The translations under genes and the position numbers were made by a program. A stretch of 64,000 nt of DNA from an uncultured Dorea sp. (GTDB lineage Bacteria > Bacillota_A > Clostridia > Lachnospirales > Lachnospiraceae). This document shows, piece after piece, positions 9,397 through 18,380 of this stretch (within the stretch, counting starts at the first letter, position 1; every line of letters begins with the position of its first letter). The notes beneath the pieces are model-generated. The model was given only the letters and a program-made list of their open reading frames with translations, searched no databases and was not told the DNA's origin. The stretch covers positions 112,142-176,141 of the forward strand of contig CAJTRM010000003.1 of NCBI GenBank assembly GCA_910578865.1, read 5' to 3'.

Positions 9397-10722
9397 ATGA
9401 AAAAGGATTATTTGAAAAAAATAGTATCACTGGGGCTTATTGTATCAATGGCTGCTGTGCTGGGCGGATGCGGGGCGTCAGGTTCTTCAGGCGGAAGCAC
9501 AGGGACGGCGGGGGAGAGGGAGTATACCTTTACCTTTGCGGAGCATGTGGCAAATGTAAAAGAGCAGGCGCCTCAGGTGTATGCGGTAGTGAAGGCATAC
9601 GAGGACGCTCATCCGAATGTAAAGATTGATCTGCAGGGTACTTCCTCTGATGAGCAGATCCGGAACATCAAGATGGCCGCACAGAACGACACGCTCCCGG
9701 AGTTGTTCTGGATGGAGCAGGGGGGTGCAGTAGAACTTGCGGAAAATGGTTATCTGGCAGATATTACAGAAGATATTACATCGGATCAGGAGTTTGTGGA
9801 CGGCTTTCTGCCGAATATGCTGGATTCGCTGAAAATTGACGGTAAGATCTATGGAATCCCGTGTGAGCTGCAGTCAAACGGCATCTGGATCAACAAGAAA
9901 TTATTTGATCAGTATGAACTGGAGATTCCGGTGACTTATGAAGACTTCACAGAATGTGCAGAGGTATTTAACGAGAACGGGATTATCCCGATGGCACAGG
10001 GAGCCAAGGATACATTTACGGCATGGGCATTTGAGAATATGCATTGCAGATATGGATTCTTTGACCATGTGGATGGGATCGCAGACGGAACCGACAAGTG
10101 GAGCAATGACGATTACCTGAAGTTCTATGAAAGGCTTGCAGACATGAGGGACAATCAGATCTTTGCAGATAACCTGTCCACCACCGGCTATGACCAGTCG
10201 GTAGAAGCATTCCTGGGAGGAAAAGCAGCCATGCTGAATTCCGGAGTGTGGGATACGAAAAAATTTGATCAGAGCAGCCTGGCCCAGGATATCTACTTCT
10301 GGTGGGGGCCGACCTTTGACGACGGGGTGGGAGATCAGGAGATTTCCATGAAAGCGCCTGCACATCCGTATTGTGTATCCGCCAGGGTAAAGGAAGAAGA
10401 TCCGGAGCTGTACAACGTAATCATTGATTTTCTGAAGTTTTATTATGGAAGTGAAGGTACAGAGATTATTGCAAAAGACAACCAGTCTATTCCTGTGACA
10501 AAATATACAGGCGACATTGATTCTGAGAAATATCCGGTCTTTGCCCGGGTGATCGAGAGTATGAATGACGACTGGGAAAGTCCGAAGGCATGTCCGGATA
10601 TGTATATTTCCGGGCAGCTCATCAACCAGTACAGAGAGAGTATGATCGGTGTGATCAACGGCACCTATACGCCTGAGGAAGCAGCGGCGTTTATGGACGA
10701 GCAGCAGAGTACAGTTGAATAG
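9397..10722 (+). CDS. Sugar ABC transporter substrate-binding lipoprotein (family 1)
   Basis: 441 aa. A lipoprotein signal peptide ends at VLGGC (Cys25), followed by a Ser/Gly linker and a two-lobed solute-binding protein of the CUT1 class. It is attached outside the membrane and should deliver an oligosaccharide to the two permeases encoded next. The adjacent GH32 enzyme makes sucrose, fructo-oligosaccharide or short fructan the likely substrate. No ATPase gene is in the operon, so a shared MsmK-type ATPase elsewhere must energise it (usual for CUT1 systems in Firmicutes). Confidence 0.88.
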   Translation: MKKDYLKKIVSLGLIVSMAAVLGGCGASGSSGGSTGTAGEREYTFTFAEHVANVKEQAPQVYAVVKAYEDAHPNVKIDLQGTSSDEQIRNIKMAAQNDTLPELFWMEQGGAVELAENGYLADITEDITSDQEFVDGFLPNMLDSLKIDGKIYGIPCELQSNGIWINKKLFDQYELEIPVTYEDFTECAEVFNENGIIPMAQGAKDTFTAWAFENMHCRYGFFDHVDGIADGTDKWSNDDYLKFYERLADMRDNQIFADNLSTTGYDQSVEAFLGGKAAMLNSGVWDTKKFDQSSLAQDIYFWWGPTFDDGVGDQEISMKAPAHPYCVSARVKEEDPELYNVIIDFLKFYYGSEGTEIIAKDNQSIPVTKYTGDIDSEKYPVFARVIESMNDDWESPKACPDMYISGQLINQYRESMIGVINGTYTPEEAAAFMDEQQSTVE

Positions 10723-10749
10723 CAAGGTACAGCAGCTTGATATCGGGGT

Positions 10750-10784
10750 AGAAGGCCATGCCTGGGTAAAGGGCATGGCCTTCT
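10750..10784 (+). promoter_or_regulatory. Intercistronic stem-loop after the binding-protein gene
   Basis: AGAAGGCCATGCC (10750-10762) pairs perfectly with GGCATGGCCTTCT (10772-10784) around a 9-nt loop. There is no U-tract, so it more likely protects the 3' end of the binding-protein message than terminates, raising binding protein over permease. Confidence 0.65.
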
Positions 10785-10845
10785 GCGTTCATATGGAAGC
10801 GCACGCAGTAGTTGTATATTACCGTTTAAGGAAGGGAGGAAAAGG

Positions 10846-11724
10846 ATGCGCTGGTTTAGTAAAAAAAGCACCAAAGCATGGATGATCATGCCGACGGTAT
10901 TATTGTTTGCGGTGTTTGTTATTGTTCCTGTCATTATGGCCTTTTATTATAGTATTACGAATTTTACCGGCATTGGCCAGCCGAAGATGACCGGGCTGTC
11001 AAATTACAGGACCTTATTCAAAGATCCGGTATTCTATGTCGCTTTGAAAAATACATGTATTATATTGGGCCTTTCTACCATATTTATTGTCTTGTGTTCC
11101 TTTGGGCTGGCTTTGCTGCTCAACAGGAAAGCAAAGGGGATAAAGCTGATGCAGTCACTGTGTTTCGTACCCAATATTATCAGCCCCATTCTGATTGGCC
11201 TGATCTGGGTGTTTATTTTAGACCCCAAGATCGGTCTGGTAAATGCAGTGCTGAGAATGCTGGGCAGTGAGCTGCAGCCGGCATGGATCGGAGGCGGGGT
11301 ATTAACACCGTACTGCGTGGCTTTTATTTTTCTCTGGCAGACGGTGGGCTATAACGCAACGATCTTCGTGGCGGGGCTTCGCATGGTGCCGGAGGATCTG
11401 TATGAAGCGGCGAAGATTGACGGGGCAGGAAGCTGGCAGAGGCTTGTATATATTACATGCCCTATGATCAAACAGACCATTGTTATTGTGATGCTTTTGA
11501 TCGTCACCGGCAGTATAAAGATATTTGAGATTGTCTATCAGCTCACAGGAGGCGGGCCCAATCATCTGTCGGATACGCTTGTGACTTATATGTATTTTTC
11601 CACCTTTACATCGTCCAAATATGGATACGGGATGAGTATTGCATCTGTAACATTTCTGATTTCAGCAGTGTTTGCGGTTATTTATCTGAAGATTACGAAA
11701 GAACGGATCGGAGGTGAGGATTAG
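10846..11724 (+). CDS. Sugar ABC transporter permease (CUT1, MsmF-like)
   Basis: 292 aa with six predicted membrane helices, the first starting near residue 12. The EAA loop that contacts the ATPase is visible as DLYEAAKIDGAGSWQRLVYITCPMI (near residues 185-209, quoted here as EAAKIDGAG). It ends one base before the second permease gene, so both are translated together to form the heterodimeric channel. ATG 10846 follows GGGAGGAAAAGG. Confidence 0.9.
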   Translation: MRWFSKKSTKAWMIMPTVLLFAVFVIVPVIMAFYYSITNFTGIGQPKMTGLSNYRTLFKDPVFYVALKNTCIILGLSTIFIVLCSFGLALLLNRKAKGIKLMQSLCFVPNIISPILIGLIWVFILDPKIGLVNAVLRMLGSELQPAWIGGGVLTPYCVAFIFLWQTVGYNATIFVAGLRMVPEDLYEAAKIDGAGSWQRLVYITCPMIKQTIVIVMLLIVTGSIKIFEIVYQLTGGGPNHLSDTLVTYMYFSTFTSSKYGYGMSIASVTFLISAVFAVIYLKITKERIGGED

Positions 11725-12567
11725 ATGGGCGGCAATAAGAAAAAAGGCGCTCACACTGGCCTTACGATATTGACAGTTATCATTACGGTTTTGATTATTA
11801 TACCGTTTGCATGGATGATATTATTGTCATTTAAGACGAATACGGAGATCATGAACTCTCCGCTGTCCCTTCCGGATAAACTGAATCTGGATAATTTTAA
11901 AATGGCGTTTCGGACCCTGCCGCTTGGGACCATGTACAAAAATACGATAATTATAGTTGTGTTTACACAGCTGATCTGCCTGGTTACTACATTTTGCAGC
12001 TCCTTTGCGCTCACGAGGCTCAGATACAGGAATAAAAAGATACCGAACGGACTTTATCTGTTCTTCCTGTCAGGGCTGATGATACCTACCTATATATTGC
12101 TGTTCCCGATCTTTCGGATCAACATCCAGCTGGGAATCGTAAATAAATATGTATCTGTGATACTGCCGCTGGCGGCATCTTCGATATCCTTTAATACGCT
12201 GTTGTTCGTAGGATTTTTAAAAGATTTTCCGGCAGATATCGAGGAGGCGGCAATCATAGACGGGTGTAATCTGCGGACCTTATGTACCAGGATCACTTTG
12301 CCGCTGATGAAGCCGGTATTGCTGACAGTGACAATATTTAATGTATTGTATGTATGGAATGAATTTCCGTTGGAGGTGACGCTGATACAGAGGCCGGAGA
12401 TGCGTACAATCTCCATGGGGGTATCCATGTTCCGGGGACAGTATAGTATTGATTATGGCGGCCTGGTGGCTGGCGCGCTGTTGATACTGATTCCGCAGCT
12501 GGTCTTCTACGGCGTATTCCAGAGATATATTGTGGGAGGGCTCACAGCAGGGGCGGTAAAGGGATAA
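11725..12567 (+). CDS. Sugar ABC transporter permease (CUT1, MsmG-like)
   Basis: 280 aa, six predicted helices, with the MalG-type EAA loop DIEEAAIIDGCN near residue 171-182 and the typical C-terminal GGLTAGAVKG. It starts directly after the stop of the first permease. It is the partner subunit of the oligosaccharide importer. Confidence 0.9.
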   Translation: MGGNKKKGAHTGLTILTVIITVLIIIPFAWMILLSFKTNTEIMNSPLSLPDKLNLDNFKMAFRTLPLGTMYKNTIIIVVFTQLICLVTTFCSSFALTRLRYRNKKIPNGLYLFFLSGLMIPTYILLFPIFRINIQLGIVNKYVSVILPLAASSISFNTLLFVGFLKDFPADIEEAAIIDGCNLRTLCTRITLPLMKPVLLTVTIFNVLYVWNEFPLEVTLIQRPEMRTISMGVSMFRGQYSIDYGGLVAGALLILIPQLVFYGVFQRYIVGGLTAGAVKG

Positions 12568-12658
12568 GCGCGCCCGGAACAGAAGCTGCCCGGAGGATGC
12601 AGATCTGCGGCAGAATTAATTCAGAGAAAACTTAGTAAAGAGAAAGAGGACTGAGATT

Positions 12659-14020
12659 ATGATTCATAGACCAAAATACCATTTTGTACCAGAAAAGAAC
12701 TGGATGAATGACCCGAATGCGACTATTTATTTTAAAGGAGAACATCATCTGTTTTATCAGCATAATCCCGATGACTGGCATTGGGGGAACCTGCATTACG
12801 GGCATGCAGTGAGCAGAGACCTGCTGCACTGGAAACATATGCCTGTGGCGCTGGCTCCGGCCTTTGACCGGGGCGAGACACACTGCTACTCCGGCTGCAG
12901 TTATATCAATAACGGGCAGATTGAACTTTTGTACACAAGTGTAGGCGCGGGAGAACGCTGCCAGAACAGTGGGTCTCAGCAGTGGGCGGCGACGACGGAG
13001 GATGGCATATCCTGGCATCAGATTGAAGAGAATCCCGTGATGACAAATGATATGGGACCGGACGGGGCGCTGACAGAATGGAGAGATCCCTTTGTGTTTC
13101 ACTGGAAGGGAAAAACGTATGCCCTTGTTGCAGGCATTGTGAAGGAGCAGTACAGTGCGGTACATATTTATGAGACAGAGGACTACAGAAACTGGCGTTA
13201 TGTGAATGAATTTTTTAGAAATGCCTGTGCAAAGGAAGTCATAGAATGCCCCAATATTGTTGTGTACGGAGACAGAGTCCTGTTTCTCTATTCTATCTGG
13301 GATGTGCGGGTGCTCCACTGGTTTGTTGGAACCATCAGTGAAGAACTGAAATTAATAGCCTATAACGAAGGCTGTGTTGATTATGGTGATTTTTTTGCCT
13401 CGCAGATTTCCTTTGACGGTCAGGGCAGGACGCTGATGTGGGGATGGCTGCGGGAGGATCCGAGGAGAGGACTTCTGACAGACGGCGAGTGGGCCGGAGT
13501 GCAGGCAATTCCAAGGGTGATTTCCATTACAGAGGACAATCGCTTTCTCCAGGAGCGTCTTCCTGAATTTGAGACCATCAGAAGGACAGAAGAAAAAATA
13601 GAGCTTAAGGATTTCACCGGAAGAAGGTATGCACAGACTGAGTCTGTGAGCGCAGAGATCACGACGGCCGTGTACTCAGAACATGTATTTTCTATCCGCC
13701 TGCTGGAGGATGAGGAGTCTGAGGAATATACGGATATCATCTTTAATCCCAGAGAAGGCACGTACTACGCACCCATGGAGGAGAGCAGTCTGCTTGACAG
13801 CGTGGATAAAAGGCCGATTCTGGGGTATTTCCCAAGGAGCGGGGACGGCGCCGTCCACATTGACATCCTTCTTGACTCTTCCGTGGCAGAGATATATATT
13901 AATAAGGAATCCTGTATGACCCTGAGGGTCTATCCGATGAAGGAAGGGAAGCGGATCTCCATTGCCTCTGAGAAGGGAGTGGAGAGGGCAGAAGTCTCTG
14001 TTTATGAAGTGGAGTTGTAG
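12659..14020 (+). CDS. GH32 beta-fructofuranosidase / sucrose-6-phosphate hydrolase
   Basis: 453 aa with no signal peptide, so intracellular. All three GH32 landmarks are present: WMNDPN with the nucleophile Asp18, WRDPF near residue 140 (transition-state Asp), and ECPN near residue 195 (acid/base Glu). A C-terminal beta-sandwich follows (from about residue 320). It should split sucrose, fructo-oligosaccharides or their phosphates after import. A CUT1 importer, not a PTS, precedes it, so unphosphorylated substrate is likely. It lies 92 bp downstream of the permease gene in the same operon. Confidence 0.9.
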   Translation: MIHRPKYHFVPEKNWMNDPNATIYFKGEHHLFYQHNPDDWHWGNLHYGHAVSRDLLHWKHMPVALAPAFDRGETHCYSGCSYINNGQIELLYTSVGAGERCQNSGSQQWAATTEDGISWHQIEENPVMTNDMGPDGALTEWRDPFVFHWKGKTYALVAGIVKEQYSAVHIYETEDYRNWRYVNEFFRNACAKEVIECPNIVVYGDRVLFLYSIWDVRVLHWFVGTISEELKLIAYNEGCVDYGDFFASQISFDGQGRTLMWGWLREDPRRGLLTDGEWAGVQAIPRVISITEDNRFLQERLPEFETIRRTEEKIELKDFTGRRYAQTESVSAEITTAVYSEHVFSIRLLEDEESEEYTDIIFNPREGTYYAPMEESSLLDSVDKRPILGYFPRSGDGAVHIDILLDSSVAEIYINKESCMTLRVYPMKEGKRISIASEKGVERAEVSVYEVEL

Positions 14021-14108
14021 AAAACAAAATAAAATATGTTAGAATATAAGAATAGTAAATTTGAAATTATAGAATTGAGTATTTAAGTAAAAAGAGGGGG
14101 GCAGGAAT

Positions 14109-15707
14109 ATGTCAATACCAACAAACATCAAAACGTTATTATCAGGCGGAGTAGTTGAATGGGCAAGAATCGAATTTAAAACAACGTGGGATCCTGCTGC
14201 TTCTTTGAAAACGGTTTGTGCATTTGCTAATGATCTTGATAATTGGGGAGGCGGTTATATTGTTATAGGTGTGGAAGAAGAGGACGGACGTCCTGCTTAT
14301 CCGTTGAAGGGTGTGCCGATCGAGAAGATTGACGCGTATCAGAAAGATATTTATGCGAAATGTAAGCTTATTCGCCCTGCTTATACACCCATCATTGGAT
14401 TAGAGACTTATCAGGATACGCATTTTATTATTCTTTGGTGTCCGGGAGGCGATAGCAGACCATATTCTTCTCCAAAGACGATGGCAAAAGATAATAAAGA
14501 ACGCATTCACTATATCCGAAAAGCATCCAATTCTGTAGAACCATCAGATGATGAGGAAAAGGATTTATTTAATTTGGCGAACAGGGTGCCATTTGACGAC
14601 CGTGTGAATCATCAGGCCGAGATGACGGATTTAAATATATCTCTTATACAGAATTATTTGAAGGAGGTTAAAAGTTCACTTAACGAAAAATTGAAAACCG
14701 GAGACTTTACAGAAGTGTGCAGTGATATGAATATTATTAGCAATTTACCAGAATATATTAAACCTAAGAATGTAGGATTGATGTTCTTTAGTATGGAACC
14801 TGACAAGTTTTTTCCATATACTCAGATAGATGTAGTTCAGTTTCCGGACGGTCTGGGTGGAAATGACATTATTGAAAAGACGTTTAAAGGACCTATACAG
14901 CAACAACTAAGGGATGCTTTACAATATATTAGAAACACAATTATTACGGAGAGGATAGTGAAACATCCAGATAGAGCTGAAGCGGATCGATTTTTCAATT
15001 ACCCATATGCAGCGATAGAAGAGGCGTTGTCTAATGCTGTTTATCATCGTGCCTATGATGAGCGTGAACCGATTGAAGTGCGTGTTGAATATGACCGGAT
15101 AGAGATTGTAAGCTTTCCGGGACCGGATCGGTCTGTAACACAGGAAGGTCTGAAGAATTATCGCGTGTCCAATCGTAGATATAGAAATCGTCGGATTGGC
15201 GATTTCCTGAAAGAATTGCATTTAACAGAGGGAAGGAATACGGGGTTTAAAAAGATTTTGAATGCGCTTGAGAAAAATGGTTCTCCCAATCCACAATTTG
15301 AGACGGATGATGACCACAGTTATTTTATATCAAGACTTTTTATACACGAAGCTTTTTTGGAACAGAAGGAGGAGCATAATAATTCTTTGACTATTTCTAA
15401 TGAGAATAGTATAAATGAGCGAAGTTTGAGCGAAGTTTTGAGCGAAGTTTTGTCAGAAAAGGATTTTAACAAAGTAGAGAAAATAATTAAGGTTATTGAA
15501 GAAAGGGGGAAAATAACGCCTAAAGATGCAGAAAAAGTTTGTAATAAATCGTCGGCGACAGTCCGCAGGTATCTGAGGATGCTTGTACAAACCGGCTATG
15601 TAGAGGTGCATGGAAAAACTAACAATTCAATTTATAAAGTATGCAATAGGATGGGGAGTGGGATTGACAAGTCATTGCATTGCAGCAAGAGAGGAGAAGG
15701 ACAATGA
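14109..15707 (+). CDS. AlbA_2/Schlafen-type putative transcriptional regulator with HATPase_c4 domain
   Basis: 532 aa of the COG2865 type (often named RecG-like). The N-terminal AlbA_2 module includes EFKTTWD (about residue 22) and FANDLDNWGGGYIVIGVEE (about 38-56). A divergent GHKL ATP-binding domain follows (AIEEALSNAVYHRAY near residue 303, EGRNTGFKKI near 378), and a winged helix lies near the C-terminus (ATVRRYLRMLVQTGYVEV). A short tandem repeat LSEVLSEVLSEK precedes the last domain. It is clearly more AT-rich than the genes on either side. Its stop codon overlaps the next start (ATGA), so it is coupled to an oxidoreductase gene. Confidence 0.75.
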   Translation: MSIPTNIKTLLSGGVVEWARIEFKTTWDPAASLKTVCAFANDLDNWGGGYIVIGVEEEDGRPAYPLKGVPIEKIDAYQKDIYAKCKLIRPAYTPIIGLETYQDTHFIILWCPGGDSRPYSSPKTMAKDNKERIHYIRKASNSVEPSDDEEKDLFNLANRVPFDDRVNHQAEMTDLNISLIQNYLKEVKSSLNEKLKTGDFTEVCSDMNIISNLPEYIKPKNVGLMFFSMEPDKFFPYTQIDVVQFPDGLGGNDIIEKTFKGPIQQQLRDALQYIRNTIITERIVKHPDRAEADRFFNYPYAAIEEALSNAVYHRAYDEREPIEVRVEYDRIEIVSFPGPDRSVTQEGLKNYRVSNRRYRNRRIGDFLKELHLTEGRNTGFKKILNALEKNGSPNPQFETDDDHSYFISRLFIHEAFLEQKEEHNNSLTISNENSINERSLSEVLSEVLSEKDFNKVEKIIKVIEERGKITPKDAEKVCNKSSATVRRYLRMLVQTGYVEVHGKTNNSIYKVCNRMGSGIDKSLHCSKRGEGQ

Positions 15708-16657
15708 AGATTGGTATATTAGGTGCGGGAAGAATTGCAGAACATATTGTGAATACGGTAAAGCAGATGCCGGGGATGACTGTGCATGCGGTTGCAGCCC
15801 GTGACGGCGGCAGGGCGCAGAGCTTTGCCGGGGCGCACGGGATTCCGAAAGCGTACGGTACATATCTTGAACTGGCCCGGGATGAGGAGGTAGAGCTTGT
15901 ATATGTAGCGACGGTTCATTCCTGCCATTATGAAAATGTGAAGCTGTGCCTGGAACACGGGAAAAATGTCCTGTGCGAGAAGGCGTTTATGATGAATGCG
16001 AAGGAGGCTTCGGAGGTCATAGAGCTTGCCGGCAGGAAAGGGGTTCTTCTGGCGGAGGCTATCTGGACAAGGTATATGCCGTCCAGAGGCATCATTGACA
16101 GCCTTTTGGCGGAAGGAGCGATCGGCAGGGTGACATCCCTGACTGCAAATCTCGGCTATCCGGTCTGTACAAAGGAACGGTTGATGCGTCCGGAGCTTGG
16201 GGGCGGAGCACTCCTGGATCTGGGAGTTTATCCTGTTAATTTTGCCCTCATGGCATTTGGGGAAGACTATGAGTCCGTTTCCGCAGATGCTGTAATGGCG
16301 GACACCGGAGTAGACGCTATAGACAGTATTACGCTGAAGTGGAAGGACGGCAGGTGTGCGGTGCTGCATGCGAATATGCTGGCGGTAACAGACCGTCTCG
16401 GGTGTATCTATGGGGAAAAGGGTTATATCATTGTGGAAAACATCAATAACTGTGAGCAGATTACTGTCTTTGACAAAGACCATAAACCGGCACGCAGGAT
16501 TTCTGTGCCGGAACAGATCAGTGGGTACGAGTACGAATTTCTGGCTTGTAAAAAGGCCATCGAGGAGGGGCGGACAGAGTGTGAGGAGATGCCCCTTAAG
16601 AGCAGCCTGAAGGTAATGGAACTTCTGGATGAAATCCGTAGCTGCTGGGGGAGGTAG
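15704..16657 (+). CDS. Gfo/Idh/MocA family NAD(P)-dependent oxidoreductase
   Basis: 317 aa from ATG 15704. The frame is open farther upstream, but MKIGILGAGRIAEHI starts the Rossmann fold exactly and GAGGAGAAGG lies 7 nt before it. The catalytic EK motif is seen as LCEKAFMMN near residue 93 and the C-terminal alpha/beta domain follows from about residue 120. Members oxidise or reduce hydroxyl groups of sugars, inositols or trans-dihydrodiols. The substrate is not evident. It shares an operon with the AlbA_2 gene upstream and the AroE-like gene 5 bp downstream. Confidence 0.85.
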   Translation: MKIGILGAGRIAEHIVNTVKQMPGMTVHAVAARDGGRAQSFAGAHGIPKAYGTYLELARDEEVELVYVATVHSCHYENVKLCLEHGKNVLCEKAFMMNAKEASEVIELAGRKGVLLAEAIWTRYMPSRGIIDSLLAEGAIGRVTSLTANLGYPVCTKERLMRPELGGGALLDLGVYPVNFALMAFGEDYESVSADAVMADTGVDAIDSITLKWKDGRCAVLHANMLAVTDRLGCIYGEKGYIIVENINNCEQITVFDKDHKPARRISVPEQISGYEYEFLACKKAIEEGRTECEEMPLKSSLKVMELLDEIRSCWGR

Positions 16658-16662
16658 GAAAT

Positions 16663-17517
16663 ATGGGAAAGAATTACCGCGATGAATTGGTAGGGGTATT
16701 TGGATGCCCTGTTGATGAGAATCCTACAGGTGTGATTGAAGAGAAGGCATTTGCTTATAAAAAGCTGCCATACCGGTATATTGTGTATAAGGTAGATAAG
16801 GACGGGCTGGATACAGCAATGCACGCGGTCCGGGCGCTGAATATGAGGGGGATCAATCTGACGATCCCTCATAAGGTGGCGGCCGTTCCGTATCTGGACG
16901 AATTGTCGGAGGCTGCCGGAATCATTGGCGCAGTTAATATTATTGTAAACCGCGGCGGGATTCTGTGGGGCGAAAATACGGACGGAAAAGGTTTCTTAAC
17001 ATCCCTGAGGACAGAAGATATACGTACCGAGGGGGCAGAGGTGACGATATTAGGCGCAGGAGGCGCAGCTCGTGCGATCGCAGTAGAGTGTGCTTTGAGC
17101 GGAACAGGCAAGGTGACAGTGATCAATCGGGATCCGAAAAAGGGCAATGAACTGTGCAGTCTGATCAGGCGGCGCACCGGTGCGGAAGCGGAATATAAGA
17201 ACTGGGCCGGCCGGGTGGAGATACCGGAAAGCACAGATATCCTGATCAATGGTACCTCGGTGGGGTTGTATCCTCATACAGATCAGAAGCCGGAGATCAA
17301 CTACGACTGTATCCACGAGGGGATGGCGGTGTGCGACGTTGTGTTCAATGATCCCCGGACGTTATTTTTAGAGGAAGCAAAGAAGCGTCATGCGAAGACC
17401 GTCAATGGGCTGGGAATGCTGGTGAACCAGGCGGCTCTTAATTTTGAACTCTGGACAGGCGAGAAAGCTCCCCTTGAGGTGATGGAGCAGGCTCTGAGGG
17501 AGGAATTCGGCCTGTAG
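16663..17517 (+). CDS. Shikimate dehydrogenase-like protein (AroE family)
   Basis: 284 aa. NLTIPHK (about residue 66) supplies the catalytic Lys, ENTDGKG the substrate Asp, and ILGAGGAARAIA the NADP-binding loop. C-terminal GLGMLVNQAALNFELWTG is typical of AroE. However, the N-terminal Ser-x-Ser motif that normally binds the shikimate carboxylate is absent: VFGCPVDENPTGV stands in its place. The enzyme may therefore use quinate or another hydroxy acid. Location beside an oxidoreductase and a sugar operon, away from other aromatic biosynthesis genes, supports a catabolic or specialised role. ATG 16663 follows GGGGGAGGTAGG. Confidence 0.8.
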   Translation: MGKNYRDELVGVFGCPVDENPTGVIEEKAFAYKKLPYRYIVYKVDKDGLDTAMHAVRALNMRGINLTIPHKVAAVPYLDELSEAAGIIGAVNIIVNRGGILWGENTDGKGFLTSLRTEDIRTEGAEVTILGAGGAARAIAVECALSGTGKVTVINRDPKKGNELCSLIRRRTGAEAEYKNWAGRVEIPESTDILINGTSVGLYPHTDQKPEINYDCIHEGMAVCDVVFNDPRTLFLEEAKKRHAKTVNGLGMLVNQAALNFELWTGEKAPLEVMEQALREEFGL

Positions 17518-17586
17518 AAATATTCAGAAAGTGTAACAGTAGTAGATTTTTTCTATGAATAGATGCTTTATATTATAAAAATCAAT

Positions 17587-17669
17587 TTGTTCTGCATTTA
17601 TCAGAAGTGATAAAATACTATCATAGCGCTGGTAGACGGCTGGTGTATTGCCAACCCTCTGCCGGCGCT
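17587..17669 (+). promoter_or_regulatory. Promoter and 5'-end hairpin leader of the response-regulator operon
   Basis: TTGTTC (17587) and TAAAAT (17611) with an 18-bp spacer form a candidate promoter. The transcript would begin almost directly with a long hairpin: 17625-17643 pairs with 17651-17669 over 19 positions, most of them canonical or G-U, with a 7-nt loop. There is no U-tract. It may stabilise the 5' end or limit translation of the regulator gene 24 nt downstream. Confidence 0.55.
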
Positions 17670-17693
17670 GATTATTTGAGGAGATAAGGAAGT

Positions 17694-18380
17694 ATGAAAA
17701 CACTTTTGATCGCAGATGATAATGCACAGATTATTGACGTGTTGGAAAGTTATGCCAAAAAGGATAATTATAGAGTATATACAGCATACAACGGGACAGA
17801 AGCACTTCAAGAGTTCAGAAAGCGGACATATGATATGATTCTGCTGGATGTCATGATGCCCGGACCGGATGGTTTTGAGGTCTGCAGGGAGATTCGAAAG
17901 GAATCTATGGTGCCTGTTATTATGATTACCGCGCGGGGAGAAGATTATGAGCGGATTATGGGGCTGGACATTGGTGCGGATGATTATGTGCTGAAGCCAT
18001 TTTCCCCATCTGAAGTAATGGCTAGAATGCGGGCAATCCTCAGACGCACAGATATGACGTCAGACTTATGCAAAGATGTACTGGTAAGAGGCAGCCTTCG
18101 CATTTTGCAGGAAGAATTTCAAGCGTATATCAGAGATGACAAGGTCAGGTTAACCAAAAAGGAAATAGAGATTTTATGGCTGCTGTCGGCGAATGACGGA
18201 ATGGTATTTTCACGCACACAGATTCTGGATTCAGTATGGGGATATGACTATTACGGAGACAGCCGGACTGTGGATACACACATTAAGCGTCTGCGGGCAA
18301 AACTTGAGAATTACAGTCATCCGGACTGGAATATTATAACAGTCCGGGGGCTTGGATATAAGTTCGAGGTGCTTCAATGA
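17694..18380 (+). CDS. OmpR/PhoB-family response regulator
   Basis: 228 aa. The receiver domain has the acidic pair DD (residues 8-9), phospho-acceptor Asp in LLDVMMPG (about residue 52), and Lys in LKPF (about 101). The C-terminal winged helix (from about 130) ends with VDTHIKRLRAKLEN and VRGLGYKFE. It overlaps the histidine kinase start by 4 bp. It probably activates the DUF4418/ABC genes, in front of which an 11-bp-spaced direct repeat of the PhoB kind is found (19813). Confidence 0.93.
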   Translation: MKTLLIADDNAQIIDVLESYAKKDNYRVYTAYNGTEALQEFRKRTYDMILLDVMMPGPDGFEVCREIRKESMVPVIMITARGEDYERIMGLDIGADDYVLKPFSPSEVMARMRAILRRTDMTSDLCKDVLVRGSLRILQEEFQAYIRDDKVRLTKKEIEILWLLSANDGMVFSRTQILDSVWGYDYYGDSRTVDTHIKRLRAKLENYSHPDWNIITVRGLGYKFEVLQ

